From assembly GCA_028286705.1 (NCBI GenBank), contig JAQBRC010000043.1:1-38226 (forward strand): a DNA stretch of 38,226 bases, written 5' to 3'. Positions 1-7,928 of the stretch are shown one piece after another. This stretch comes from Candidatus Nomurabacteria bacterium. GTDB taxonomy: Bacteria > Patescibacteriota > Minisyncoccia > Phycocordibacterales > UBA9973. Position 1 is the stretch's first letter; each line of letters opens with the position of its first letter. Under the pieces are notes generated by a model. The model saw only the letters and a list, made by a program, of their open reading frames with translations, searched no databases and was not told where the DNA came from. The translations under genes and the position numbers were made by a program.

Positions 1-719
1 CCCCAGTCAAGTTCAGAAATGTGTACAAGTCCTTCAAGACCGTCTTCGATCTTAAGGAATACACCAAAGTCAACGATACCAGTTACTTCGCAGTCTAGTT
101 CGTCTCCAACATTGTACTTGCTCACCACTTCCTGACGCTCTTCCGGAGAACCGTCCTTTTCAGAGAAGATAAGCTTGCCGTCCTTAGGATTTGCAGAAAT
201 CATTGTAACTGCAAACGAGGTACCGATAAGCTTCTTAAGCTCTACAAGAATCTTGTCCTTGTCAGAGTCTTCTACGCGAGGATAGTGCTCAGGCTTAAGC
301 TGAGAGGCTGGAAGGAATCCAGACACACCCTGCCAGTCAATGATAAGTCCGCCTTTGTTGGCATCCTTGATAGTAAGGTTAAACATCGCCTTTGACTTGA
401 TAGCTTCTTCAGCTTCGTTCCAGATCAATGCCTGCTTAGCTTCCTTCAATGATAGTTCAACATAACCGTCTTCGTTTTCGATATCAACGACTTTCGCCTT
501 GATAACGTCACCGATGTTTGTCTTTCGGATCAGGTCACGAGCCGCGATGAATTCGCGACCGTAAATGATACCTGTACCGAACGGCTTAAGGTCAACGTAG
601 ATAGCAGCCTTATCAACTGCGATTACGGGACCTTCAACGATCTCATCCATCATTGCGCGGTGTGGTTCGTTGTTTACTACTTCTTCAGTAGCGATTACGT
701 TTGTTTCTTCTTCGTTCAT
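1..719 (-). CDS. rpsA: 30S ribosomal protein S1 (partial, 3' end outside window)
   Basis: The reverse strand is open from an ATG at 719 to the window edge, giving 239 residues. It contains two complete S1-type OB folds (about residues 24-95 and 112-190) and the start of a third (from about 205) ending in the typical VHISELDWG. S1 binds mRNA on the small subunit and helps start translation of messages with weak or absent Shine-Dalgarno sites. The second fold includes the S1-like GVSGFLPASQL. No clear Shine-Dalgarno lies before the ATG; an AGGTGG 14 nt upstream sits in a hairpin arm. The gene is divergent from the membrane protein at 969 and has its own promoter and a leader with a possible attenuator. 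In an organism with many leaderless messages the role of S1 is worth noting. The family call is firm; the total length is unknown. Confidence 0.95.
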   Translation of the reverse strand, partial: MNEEETNVIATEEVVNNEPHRAMMDEIVEGPVIAVDKAAIYVDLKPFGTGIIYGREFIAARDLIRKTNIGDVIKAKVVDIENEDGYVELSLKEAKQALIWNEAEEAIKSKAMFNLTIKDANKGGLIIDWQGVSGFLPASQLKPEHYPRVEDSDKDKILVELKKLIGTSFAVTMISANPKDGKLIFSEKDGSPEERQEVVSKYNVGDELDCEVTGIVDFGVFLKIEDGLEGLVHISELDW

Positions 720-725
720 AAAATT

Positions 726-763
726 AAAAAATGCCACCTCGAAGGTGGCTAAAAACCACCTTT
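726..763 (-). promoter_or_regulatory. Terminator/antiterminator pair in the rpsA leader
   Basis: On the minus strand a GC-rich 7-bp hairpin (arms 749-743 and 739-733, loop UCG) is followed by A and six T (731-726), the form of an intrinsic terminator, and the rpsA ATG comes only 7 nt later. Its upstream arm can instead pair with 762-756 (AAGGTGG with CCACCTT, 7-nt loop). The two structures exclude each other. No gene ends just upstream on this strand, so a terminator here would only act on the rpsA transcript itself. Attenuation is inferred. Confidence 0.55.
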
Positions 764-849
764 CGGATTCCAACCTGACTGCCTCAAAGGCTTGGTCGGG
801 GAGGGGTTAGTCCAAAAGGGCTGTGATTAATACTCGGTTGAGTAATGGA

Positions 850-878
850 AAGATAGCATTAAAAATAAGGATTTGCAA
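850..878 (-). promoter_or_regulatory. Predicted promoter of rpsA
   Basis: On the minus strand: TTGCAA (878-873), a 17-nt spacer and TATCTT (855-850) with an extended TGC just before the -10. Transcription would start near 843 and give a leader of about 125 nt, unusually long for this window. Confidence 0.6.
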
Positions 879-900
879 GGGAAATGGGAAGTAGGGTTCA

Positions 901-929
901 TTGACTTTTAAGTCAAAATGTGTTATTAT
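901..929 (+). promoter_or_regulatory. Predicted promoter of the 969 gene, with inverted repeat over the -35
   Basis: TTGACT (901-906), a 17-nt spacer and TATTAT (924-929) preceded by TGT. The -35 lies in an inverted repeat, TTGACTT-TT-AAGTCAA (901-916), which could be an operator. The expected 5' UTR is about 30 nt. Confidence 0.6.
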
Positions 930-968
930 CTTAATTAAGAAATTTCATTTAAAAACTAAATATAAATC

Positions 969-1415
969 ATGGAAATAAAAGACTTATTGGCAAAAGCCAA
1001 AGAAAAGAAGAGCATGACTGCCGCAAACCTCTTTACCTGTCTTATTGTTATGGCCGCAGGGGCTGTCTTAGGCGGTATATTTTTGCGAAGCAATATCAGT
1101 CTACCTGTCTTTCATTCAAAAGATAATAATGATATTGCCACTACCATAATTGTGATGATTGTTACTGCTGCCATTATGATTAGCCCGTATGTTAGGAACA
1201 CTTGGGTGAAAGAAGCAATGGTTGAATATCTTGAGGGTCTGCAGGAAGACAGTGAAAAAGAAATTGTTGCTATCTCAAAGGAATTTTTTCTTGAAGTAGC
1301 TAAAGAGTCTGCTGAAGTCTCAGGTTATTTCTTGCAAAAGATTAAAAAGAGTGTTGAAAAACTGAATTTGATCGGAGCATCAATCGAAGAGCTTGAAAAA
1401 AAGAAAAAAGTATAG
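969..1415 (+). CDS. Hypothetical membrane protein with charged helical C-terminus
   Basis: I do not recognise this 148-aa protein. It has two hydrophobic segments (about residues 20-40 and 58-76) joined by a short loop, then a long Glu/Lys-rich helical tail (about 82-148) ending in a lysine run. This fits a small inner-membrane protein with a cytoplasmic helical or coiled-coil domain. It has its own good promoter and a strong terminator, so it is a one-gene unit divergent from rpsA. No Shine-Dalgarno is visible before the ATG. No catalytic motif is seen. Confidence 0.75.
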   Translation: MEIKDLLAKAKEKKSMTAANLFTCLIVMAAGAVLGGIFLRSNISLPVFHSKDNNDIATTIIVMIVTAAIMISPYVRNTWVKEAMVEYLEGLQEDSEKEIVAISKEFFLEVAKESAEVSGYFLQKIKKSVEKLNLIGASIEELEKKKKV

Positions 1416-1433
1416 TGCATTACTATACACTCG

Positions 1434-1468
1434 ATAGCCTTCTCTAATATAGAGAAGGCTATTTTTTT
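1434..1468 (+). terminator. Intrinsic terminator
   Basis: Perfect 13-bp stem (1434-1446 with 1450-1462), loop ATA, then a T run. It ends the transcript of the 969 gene. The next -10 element starts only 17 nt later. Confidence 0.9.
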
Positions 1469-1496
1469 ATTCTTCCATTTTTGGTATAGTATCCCC

Positions 1497-2135
1497 ATGG
1501 TTATCACATATTTCGGAAAGTCCTATTTTAAACTGACATTAGGAGATCTTACTATCGCTATCAATCCTCCCTCAAAGGAATCTAAGGCATTTGCCAAGAT
1601 TCCTCGCTTTGGTGCTGATATCGCTCTCGTTACGACTAATACTATAGACACCAACGGTCCTGAAACCGTTACCCTTGGCGACAAGGAACCTTTCGTACTA
1701 GACGGGCCAGGGAACTATGAAGTTCGCGAGCTACTTATTAACGGTGCACCAAGCACTGTCGTGCTAGACGGCAAGACATACAATAACACTGTGTATGGAT
1801 TTGAGCTTGATGGCATCAAGATTGCGTTCCTTGGATTGCTAACAGATGACAAGACTATGTCTGCGGATGCAAAGGAAATTGCATCAAATGCTGACATGAT
1901 CTTTGTGCCAGTTGGCAGCGACTCATTGGAGCTAACTGCAGCTAAGGCATACAAGACTGCAGTGTCATTTGATCCTAACGTAGTTATTCCTTATGAATAC
2001 AATGCTGCAAACCTCAGTCTCTTCTTGAAGGAAGGAGGTCAGGACAAGAACGAACCGCAGGATAAGGCAACGCTGAAGCGCCGTGATCTTGATGGAAAGG
2101 AAGGATATATCTTATTACTAGAGCCTCAAGGATAG
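1497..2135 (+). CDS. Metallo-beta-lactamase-fold protein lacking the metal-binding histidines
   Basis: The 212-aa protein resembles the UlaG-like group of Zn-dependent hydrolases: the N-terminal strand pattern with NPPSKES, IALVTTN after strand four, FVLDGPGNYEV and IAFLGLL follow that fold. The HxHxDH metal site reads T47-N-T-I-D-T52, so all three histidines are threonine and only the Asp remains. No later His replaces them. It is therefore probably not a classical metallohydrolase and may have a binding or structural role. TATAGT (1485-1490, with upstream TGG) ends 6 nt before the ATG, which implies a leaderless message. A small membrane protein follows after 5 nt. The fold assignment is good; the function is unknown. 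Confidence 0.8.
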   Translation: MVITYFGKSYFKLTLGDLTIAINPPSKESKAFAKIPRFGADIALVTTNTIDTNGPETVTLGDKEPFVLDGPGNYEVRELLINGAPSTVVLDGKTYNNTVYGFELDGIKIAFLGLLTDDKTMSADAKEIASNADMIFVPVGSDSLELTAAKAYKTAVSFDPNVVIPYEYNAANLSLFLKEGGQDKNEPQDKATLKRRDLDGKEGYILLLEPQG

Positions 2136-2140
2136 CATCT

Positions 2141-2344
2141 ATGAGATTCCTGCAGGGAAAACCATTACACGTTCGTACCCGCATTGCCACTATTGCAACT
2201 GGCTGTATTGCAGGAGTTCTTATCATTATTATGATTTATACCTACGCGCGTCCTGCTGCTCCAAAGCATGATCCAGAGGCTGCAATTACCTCTGCTTATG
2301 CAACACTTTTAGAAAAAATCCAATCGCTTTTTAGCTCAAAATAA
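2141..2344 (+). CDS. Small single-pass membrane protein
   Basis: 67 aa, starting 5 nt after the previous stop and so probably in the same transcript; AGGA about 8 nt before the ATG could act as a ribosome site. A basic N-terminus (residues 1-15) is followed by one transmembrane helix (about 16-34) and a short helical tail outside or in the cytoplasm. No family is recognised. The gyrA promoter appears to lie over or just after its 3' end. Confidence 0.65.
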   Translation: MRFLQGKPLHVRTRIATIATGCIAGVLIIIMIYTYARPAAPKHDPEAAITSAYATLLEKIQSLFSSK

Positions 2345-2363
2345 GCTATAATACCTACACTAT

Positions 2364-4823
2364 ATGGCTAAGAAAGAACCTGTAATTGAAGCTGTTCCAG
2401 CAGAACCACGTCAGAATGTCGTTGCGGTGAATATCGTGACAGAAATGCGCGAGTCATTTATTGACTATGCCATGTCTGTTATTACTGACCGTGCACTTCC
2501 TGACGTTCGTGACGGCTTGAAGCCCGTGCATCGACGTATTTTGTATTCGATGTATGAAAACGGCCTTACAGCAACTGCGAAGTATCGTAAGAGCGCGACT
2601 GTTGTCGGTGACGTGCTTGGTAAGTATCACCCGCACGGTGATTCATCTGTATATGATGCGATGGTTAACCTTGCTCAGGATTTCTCAATGCGCTATCCGC
2701 TTATTCAGGGGCAGGGTAACTTTGGTTCAATCGATGGCGATAATGCGGCTGCAATGCGTTATACCGAAGCTCGTATGTCTAAGATTGCATCTGAACTGCT
2801 TCGCGATATCGAAAAGGATACCGTGGACTTCCGTCCTAACTATGACTCGACCCGAAAGGAACCGTCAGTGCTTCCTTCAGCGGTACCAAACCTGCTATTG
2901 AACGGTACTTTGGGTATTGCCGTTGGTATGGCAACGAACATTCCTCCACACAACCTTGGAGAAATCATCGATGCCTGTTTGATGTTGATTGAAAAGGATG
3001 ACGCTACTAACGAAGACATTGCGGAAATCGTTAAGGGTCCTGACTTCCCAACAGGAGGACTAGCCTTTAACAAGGCTGACATTTTGCATGCCAGTGCAAC
3101 TGGCCGTGGAGGCGTTGTCTGTCGTGGTGAAGCGGAAATCATTGAAATGAAGAACGGTTCATACCAGATCATCATTACTTCACTCCCATATCGCGTGAAC
3201 AAGGCAACATTCGTTGAATCTATTGCAGCGCTCGTACAGGAAAAGAAACTTGAAGGAATTAAGGGGCTTGATGAGCTTTCAACTAAGGATATGCGCGTTG
3301 TTGTTACGCTTAAGAGCGGTGTAAACCCTCAGAAGGTATTGAACTTTTTATACAAGCACACTCAGCTCGAACAGAGCTTCCACTACAATATGGTGGCACT
3401 TGTTGATGGAACTCCACAGACGCTTTCAATGAAGTCTATTTTGACGTACTTCATTGCACACCGTGAAGTCGTTGTACGTCGCCGTACGGCTTATGACCTT
3501 GCGAAGGCAAAGGATCGTGAGCATATCTTGCTCGGTCTGAAGAAAGCGCTTGATCATATTGATCGTGTTATCACTATCATCCGCGAATCAAAGGATGCTG
3601 CATTGGCTAAGGTTAACCTGATCAAGGAATTCAAATTCTCTGATCTTCAGGCAACTGCTATTTTGGAAATGCGTTTGCAGAAGCTTGCTGGTCTTGAACG
3701 CAAGGCTGTTGAATTGGAATTGAAAGAAAAACAGACATTGATTGCTGAACTTGAAGCATTGCTTGCAAGCGCAAAGAAAATCTACAAGGTTATCGGAGAT
3801 GAGCTAGTTGAAATTCGTGACAAGTATTCGGACGAACGAAAGACAAAGATTGTTAATACTGGCAACAAGGCTATCTCAGATGAAGACTTAGTTCCTGAAA
3901 AGGATTCAGTCTTGGTATTTACTGCAGGGGGATACGTAAAGCGTACTGACCCTACAGAATACAAGATCCAGAAGCGTGGCGGTGTTGGAGTTATCGACCT
4001 TGAAACAAAGGAGGAAGATTTTGTAACAATTTTGTTAACAACAGATACGCACAGCGACTTGCTGTTCTTCACCAATCGCGGAAAGGCATACCAGATCAAG
4101 ATGTATGAGTTGCCAGAAGGCAAGCGTGCGACAAAGGGCAAGTCTATTATGAACTTCCTTTCATTGAGCGCTGATGAGCAGGTGACTTCTATTCTTGCTG
4201 TGCCTAAAAAGGCAAAGGCAGAAAAGGCATCTCTTATGCTTATCACCAAGCAGGGAACTGCCAAGAAGATCTCGTATGAGAGCTTTAAGGATGTTCGCCG
4301 CAGCGGTATTATCGCTATCCGTCTTGAAGAGAAGGATGAGCTTGAAGCAGTGCTTCGGGTACAGGAAGGCAGCAGCGTTATTCTTGCAACAGCGCTTGGT
4401 CAGTCTATTCGTTTCGAAGAGACAGACATTCGTGAGATGGGACGTACTGCCGGAGGCGTGCGTGCAATGAAGCTGGGCAAGGGTGACGTGATCATCGGTG
4501 CTGATGTCGTAGTGTCAGAAGACAATAACTTCTTCCTCGCAATGAGTGCTAACGGTATCGGCAAGAAAACTGCCATGAAGGAATACAAGATTCAGAAGCG
4601 CGGCGGTTCAGGTATCAAGACTACTAAGGTAACTGCGAAGACAGGAGCACTTATGGTAGGAAAGGTTGTGCAGAATGACATGGAACTTGTTGCAATGTCT
4701 AAGAAAGGACAGGTGATTCGTGTTGATTTGAACACTGTTCCATCAAGTGGGCGCCAAACTCAGGGCGTTACCATCATGAAGCTTCGTGCAGGCGACAGTC
4801 TGGCATCAGTCACTTGTCTCTAG
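2364..4823 (+). CDS. gyrA: DNA gyrase subunit A
   Basis: The 819-aa protein is a full-length type IIA topoisomerase A subunit: an N-terminal breakage-reunion domain and a C-terminal beta-pinwheel. The catalytic tyrosine is Y133 in [11 protein letters not shown]. The quinolone-determining stretch [10 protein letters not shown] keeps Ser94 and Asp98, the positions equal to Ser83 and Asp87 of E. coli, so the site looks wild type. Two GyrA-box-like motifs, QKRGGVG (near residue 535) and QKRGGSG (near 743), occur in the pinwheel and favour GyrA over ParC. It works with GyrB to introduce negative supercoils; gyrB is not in the window. TATAAT at 2347-2352 lies 11 nt before the ATG, so the 5' UTR should be only a few nucleotides. 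Confidence 0.97.
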   Translation: MAKKEPVIEAVPAEPRQNVVAVNIVTEMRESFIDYAMSVITDRALPDVRDGLKPVHRRILYSMYENGLTATAKYRKSATVVGDVLGKYHPHGDSSVYDAMVNLAQDFSMRYPLIQGQGNFGSIDGDNAAAMRYTEARMSKIASELLRDIEKDTVDFRPNYDSTRKEPSVLPSAVPNLLLNGTLGIAVGMATNIPPHNLGEIIDACLMLIEKDDATNEDIAEIVKGPDFPTGGLAFNKADILHASATGRGGVVCRGEAEIIEMKNGSYQIIITSLPYRVNKATFVESIAALVQEKKLEGIKGLDELSTKDMRVVVTLKSGVNPQKVLNFLYKHTQLEQSFHYNMVALVDGTPQTLSMKSILTYFIAHREVVVRRRTAYDLAKAKDREHILLGLKKALDHIDRVITIIRESKDAALAKVNLIKEFKFSDLQATAILEMRLQKLAGLERKAVELELKEKQTLIAELEALLASAKKIYKVIGDELVEIRDKYSDERKTKIVNTGNKAISDEDLVPEKDSVLVFTAGGYVKRTDPTEYKIQKRGGVGVIDLETKEEDFVTILLTTDTHSDLLFFTNRGKAYQIKMYELPEGKRATKGKSIMNFLSLSADEQVTSILAVPKKAKAEKASLMLITKQGTAKKISYESFKDVRRSGIIAIRLEEKDELEAVLRVQEGSSVILATALGQSIRFEETDIREMGRTAGGVRAMKLGKGDVIIGADVVVSEDNNFFLAMSANGIGKKTAMKEYKIQKRGGSGIKTTKVTAKTGALMVGKVVQNDMELVAMSKKGQVIRVDLNTVPSSGRQTQGVTIMKLRAGDSLASVTCL

Positions 4824-4833
4824 TGCAATATTG

Positions 4834-4860
4834 ATAGCTTGAAAAAAATTTTCAAGCTAT
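4834..4860. repeat. 27-bp perfect inverted repeat between gyrA and the methyltransferase gene
   Basis: Arms 4834-4845 and 4849-4860 are perfectly complementary around AAA. There is no T run after it, so it is a poor terminator. The right arm includes the first three bases of the TATACT -10 (4858-4863) of the next gene, so it could be an operator or a combined terminator/promoter element. Confidence 0.6.
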
Positions 4861-4869
4861 ACTATGTGC

Positions 4870-5394
4870 ATGTTCATGGATCCTCTCGAAACGCTTGGGG
4901 CTGTACACCTTCAGTCAACCAATACCGTTGCTGACTTTGGTGCGGGAAGCGGTTTTGTTTCGTATGCCGCAGCAGGTCTTGTCCCCCAGGGGCAAGTATT
5001 TGCTATTGAAATAAAAAAAGATCAGGTTACGAGAATCACTCGTGATGCGGATGATCGCAAGCTAACTAATCTCCATGCATTATGGGGAGACATAGAAATT
5101 AATGAAGGCACTAAACTCGCTAATGAAAGCGTGGATGTTGTGCTGTGTTTCAATGTACTGTTTTTGCTTGATGACAAAGCCTCAATGCTCAAGGAAGCAT
5201 TTCGTGTGCTGAAGACCGGCGGCAAGATTGCTGTAGTTGATTGGACTGAATCATTTGGCGGTATGGGGCCACAGCCGCACCATGTGTTTAACCAAACAAT
5301 GGCAGAAACATTGTTGACTACCGTTGGGTTTAAGAAATTAGCAGATGCGCTGCCAGCCGGTGCACATCACTATGGTATACTTTTTGGTAAGTAA
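4870..5394 (+). CDS. SAM-dependent class I methyltransferase
   Basis: 174 aa when started at 4870. ATGs occur at 4864, 4870 and 4876; 4870 is chosen because TATACT (4858-4863) then ends 6 nt before it, the spacing used throughout this window. Motif I reads VADFGAGSGF, the acidic end of strand two is AIEIKKDQ, and the motif IV/post region is VDVVLCFNVLFLL, then LKTGGKIAVVDW. This is the compact Methyltransf_11/UbiE-like Rossmann fold that transfers a methyl group from S-adenosylmethionine. The substrate cannot be read from the sequence. It ends 6 nt before the solute-binding protein gene and may be co-transcribed with it. Confidence 0.88.
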   Translation: MFMDPLETLGAVHLQSTNTVADFGAGSGFVSYAAAGLVPQGQVFAIEIKKDQVTRITRDADDRKLTNLHALWGDIEINEGTKLANESVDVVLCFNVLFLLDDKASMLKEAFRVLKTGGKIAVVDWTESFGGMGPQPHHVFNQTMAETLLTTVGFKKLADALPAGAHHYGILFGK

Positions 5395-5400
5395 ACCTTT

Positions 5401-6690
5401 ATGAAATCATCATTTCAAACTATTCTCATCATCGTATTCATCGTCGGTTTCGTCATCGCAGTTGCGGTATTCTCTGGTATCTTTTCTTCATCATCAACAA
5501 CCACTTCCACTACACCAGCAGGTTCTGTGGTGGTGTGGGGAGTACTTCCTATGTCAGAAATGCAGAAGTATGTTGATAACTTTAATAGCGAGAACTACGG
5601 CTATACGCTCAACTATACCCAGCACAGTCCTGATACGTTTTATCAGGAACTGATTACTACCCTTGCTGACGGTCAATCTCCTGATTTGGTATTAATTAAC
5701 GCCGAGCAGTATCCGCAGTTAAGCAGCAAGCTGTACACAATTCCGTTTAGTGCATATACAGAGAGAACGTTTCGCGACACTAATATTGATGGCGCACAGC
5801 TATTTCTATCTGCGACTGGTGTAGGCGCATTGCCGCTGCTGGTTGACCCAATGGTTGTCTATTACAACAAGGACATCCTTGCGTCTAAGAACTTTCTTTC
5901 TCCGCCAAGTACATGGGACGATCTTCAAGCTACTATTCCTTTGCTCACGAAGCGTGACGCTCGTCAGCAAATCACACAAAGCGCAATTGCGATGGGGCAG
6001 ACGACAAATGTCTTGCACTTTAGAGACATTCTCTCAACCTTGTTCTTGCAGACGGGAAATACCATTGTTACCAACAAGCAGGTAACACTCAATCAGGGTA
6101 CAAGTGCAACGGAGGTTCCTCCAACTGTTGAAGCCCTTAATTTTTATACTAGCTTCTCAAACCCTACAACTAACAACTATACATGGAATGGTTCGCTCTC
6201 AGAGAGCTTACAGAATTTCTTGGCAGGGAAGAGCGCCTTCTACATCGGACGTGCTAGCGAACTCTTTACCATTCAGTCTCAGAATCCGAACTTGAACTTT
6301 GACGTTACCAAGATGTTCCAGAGTTCGGCAACAGGCCGTGCCGTTACCTACGGATCTTTCATTTCAGTTGGCATCATGGCAAAAGCCCCTAATCCTGTTG
6401 CCGCATATGCTGCAGCTAGCCAGATGGCTGCTAGTACCAGCATTGATGCATTGTCTAAGCAGTTCTCATTGCCCCCGGTGCGTCGTGACTTGCTGCAGAT
6501 CTCGCAGAGCAATCCGTACGTATCAGTATTTTTCCAGTCTGCTCTATCGGCATTTTCATGGCCCGATCCAAATCCTGCTAGTACCAAGGTTATCTTCCGT
6601 GATATGATTAACAACGTAAACAGCAACACTGCTGATACGCAAACAGCCATTTATGATGCAACACGCGACCTTCAAAGTACGATTAATTAG
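5401..6690 (+). CDS. Membrane-anchored extracellular solute-binding protein (ABC sugar-binding type)
   Basis: 429 aa. One N-terminal hydrophobic segment (about residues 8-28) without a lipobox cysteine is followed by a Ser/Thr linker and a periplasmic-binding-protein fold: VVVWGVLPMSEMQKYVDNF, then SPDLVLINAEQYPQL, then PMVVYYNKDIL, then PPSTWDDLQ. This order is typical of SBP_bac_1/8 proteins that bind sugars or oligosaccharides. No permease or ATPase gene is near, so it is an orphan receptor here. The next gene overlaps its 3' end by 38 nt, linking it to the pilin cluster. It could supply ligands to a distant transporter or act as a surface adhesin. Family is firm, ligand unknown. Confidence 0.88.
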   Translation: MKSSFQTILIIVFIVGFVIAVAVFSGIFSSSSTTTSTTPAGSVVVWGVLPMSEMQKYVDNFNSENYGYTLNYTQHSPDTFYQELITTLADGQSPDLVLINAEQYPQLSSKLYTIPFSAYTERTFRDTNIDGAQLFLSATGVGALPLLVDPMVVYYNKDILASKNFLSPPSTWDDLQATIPLLTKRDARQQITQSAIAMGQTTNVLHFRDILSTLFLQTGNTIVTNKQVTLNQGTSATEVPPTVEALNFYTSFSNPTTNNYTWNGSLSESLQNFLAGKSAFYIGRASELFTIQSQNPNLNFDVTKMFQSSATGRAVTYGSFISVGIMAKAPNPVAAYAAASQMAASTSIDALSKQFSLPPVRRDLLQISQSNPYVSVFFQSALSAFSWPDPNPASTKVIFRDMINNVNSNTADTQTAIYDATRDLQSTIN

Positions 6691-7471
6691 ATACTCCAGA
6701 GTACTTGCTATTGCGCTGTTTGTCGTCACCCTCGTACTGCCTTTGAACAGGGTGCATGCTGACTCTTTCGGTTGTACCGCCAGTCTGGTTGGGGTAGATA
6801 TTGCGCGGCTGACTATCGCGTCAAATACAGAGGCGTATCGCATGAGCGGGGTAACGGTATATCTTCTTCAGGGCAAGACTACCGGTGCCGCCTCTACTGA
6901 CCTTATAGACGCATACAATGTATTCGATACTCCGGATGGCAAGGCTGTAATTTACGCCTTTCAATCGCTGAAAGCCGCAACCCCATATCGTGTTGTAGTT
7001 CTTGATGCCAACCACAAGTACATTGAGGATATTACAAGCTGTGCTTTTACAACCCGCACAGATCAAGAAGCTGTACCTGCTACTACGACAACCACAAAGA
7101 CAGTTACTCCATCTACTACGACAACTACAACCCCTGCGGCTCCCGTAGTGTCCTCAACGGCATCAACTGGCTCAGGACTTATTCCGTGCGATGGTCCTGA
7201 CTGTAACTTAAATTCCGTTATGCAGCTGGCTAACAACTTGTTGTCATTTTTCTTTAAGACACTACTGTTACCGTTGTTTGTTATTATGGTTATCTATCTT
7301 GGCTACAGCTATATTGCTGCTCAGGGAAAGCCAGGCCAGCATGCGAAGTTGGGGAGCATGGCTAAGAAAATGGTATTGGGATTGTTGCTCATGCTCTGTG
7401 CGTGGGTCATTGTCCGAACACTTTTATTCGCCCTAGGGTATCATGACGACTTATTCTTCTTCGCAAATTAA
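6653..7471 (+). CDS. Secreted protein with C-terminal VirB2/TrbC-like two-helix pilin domain
   Basis: 272 aa; ATGs at 6653 and 6656 are the only plausible starts, so it overlaps the binding-protein gene. A signal peptide (about 10-36, ending VHADS) is followed by a beta-rich exported domain with two cysteines (about 40-132), a Thr/Pro linker (about 136-170) and two C-terminal helices (about 195-222 and 240-262). The helices match the other four proteins downstream: after helix one comes GKPGQHAK, and helix two contains CAWVIVR. This is the type IV secretion pilin architecture seen in CPR genomes, here fused to an exported domain. It is the longest and first of five tandem members. Confidence 0.75.
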   Translation: MMQHATFKVRLIRYSRVLAIALFVVTLVLPLNRVHADSFGCTASLVGVDIARLTIASNTEAYRMSGVTVYLLQGKTTGAASTDLIDAYNVFDTPDGKAVIYAFQSLKAATPYRVVVLDANHKYIEDITSCAFTTRTDQEAVPATTTTTKTVTPSTTTTTTPAAPVVSSTASTGSGLIPCDGPDCNLNSVMQLANNLLSFFFKTLLLPLFVIMVIYLGYSYIAAQGKPGQHAKLGSMAKKMVLGLLLMLCAWVIVRTLLFALGYHDDLFFFAN

Positions 7472-7486
7472 TATATGATGTACAGT

Positions 7487-7927
7487 ATGAAAAAACTTTT
7501 TATGTTCGGATTTCTAGCAATGCTCGTGTTGTCACTAGGTACGGCTGCATATGCACAGGCTCCAGATCAGACATTCGGTGGGGTTAAAACAACCGCATCA
7601 CCAGATCAGACATTTGGGGGAGTTAAAACTACTCCTGCGACAAACCAGGGTCTCAACATTCAACTTCAAAACCCTCTTAGCGGCATTAGTACTATTCCAG
7701 AAGCAATTAATAAGATATTGAGTATCGTTATTCGCATCGCATTGCCGTTGATTATCCTTGCCTTTATTTGGGCAGGCTTGAAGTTCATTTTTGCTCGCGG
7801 AAAGCCAGACCAGTTGAAGGAGGCAAAGAATATGTTTCTGTATACCATCATAGGGACGCTGCTTATTCTGGGAGCATGGACCATTACCAGTGCCATTGTT
7901 GGAACAGTTAATAGTATAGTTAAATAG
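7487..7927 (+). CDS. VirB2/TrbC-like pilin with duplicated N-terminal peptide
   Basis: 146 aa from the ATG at 7487, which gives a clean signal peptide (KKLF then a hydrophobic core, AYAQA); in-frame ATGs at 7475 and 7478 are less likely. The mature N-terminus carries an exact tandem repeat, PDQTFGGVKTT twice, also visible in the DNA (about 7562-7630). Two hydrophobic helices (about 76-100 and 113-140) flank a charged turn GKPDQLKEAKN, the VirB2/TrbC pilin pattern. It follows the previous gene by about 15 nt and precedes the next by 1 nt, so the genes are translated together. Confidence 0.8.
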   Translation: MKKLFMFGFLAMLVLSLGTAAYAQAPDQTFGGVKTTASPDQTFGGVKTTPATNQGLNIQLQNPLSGISTIPEAINKILSIVIRIALPLIILAFIWAGLKFIFARGKPDQLKEAKNMFLYTIIGTLLILGAWTITSAIVGTVNSIVK

Positions 7928-7928
7928 T

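Noticed and set aside
4195..4470. Plus-strand frame of 91 codons inside gyrA
   Set aside because: Out-of-frame shadow of gyrA with low-complexity Arg/Leu composition and no start signal.
7075..7150. Repeat of ACTACGACAACCAC-like units as a possible CRISPR or tandem array
   Set aside because: It is a codon-level Thr/Pro linker in the first pilin-like protein, with no regular spacers.
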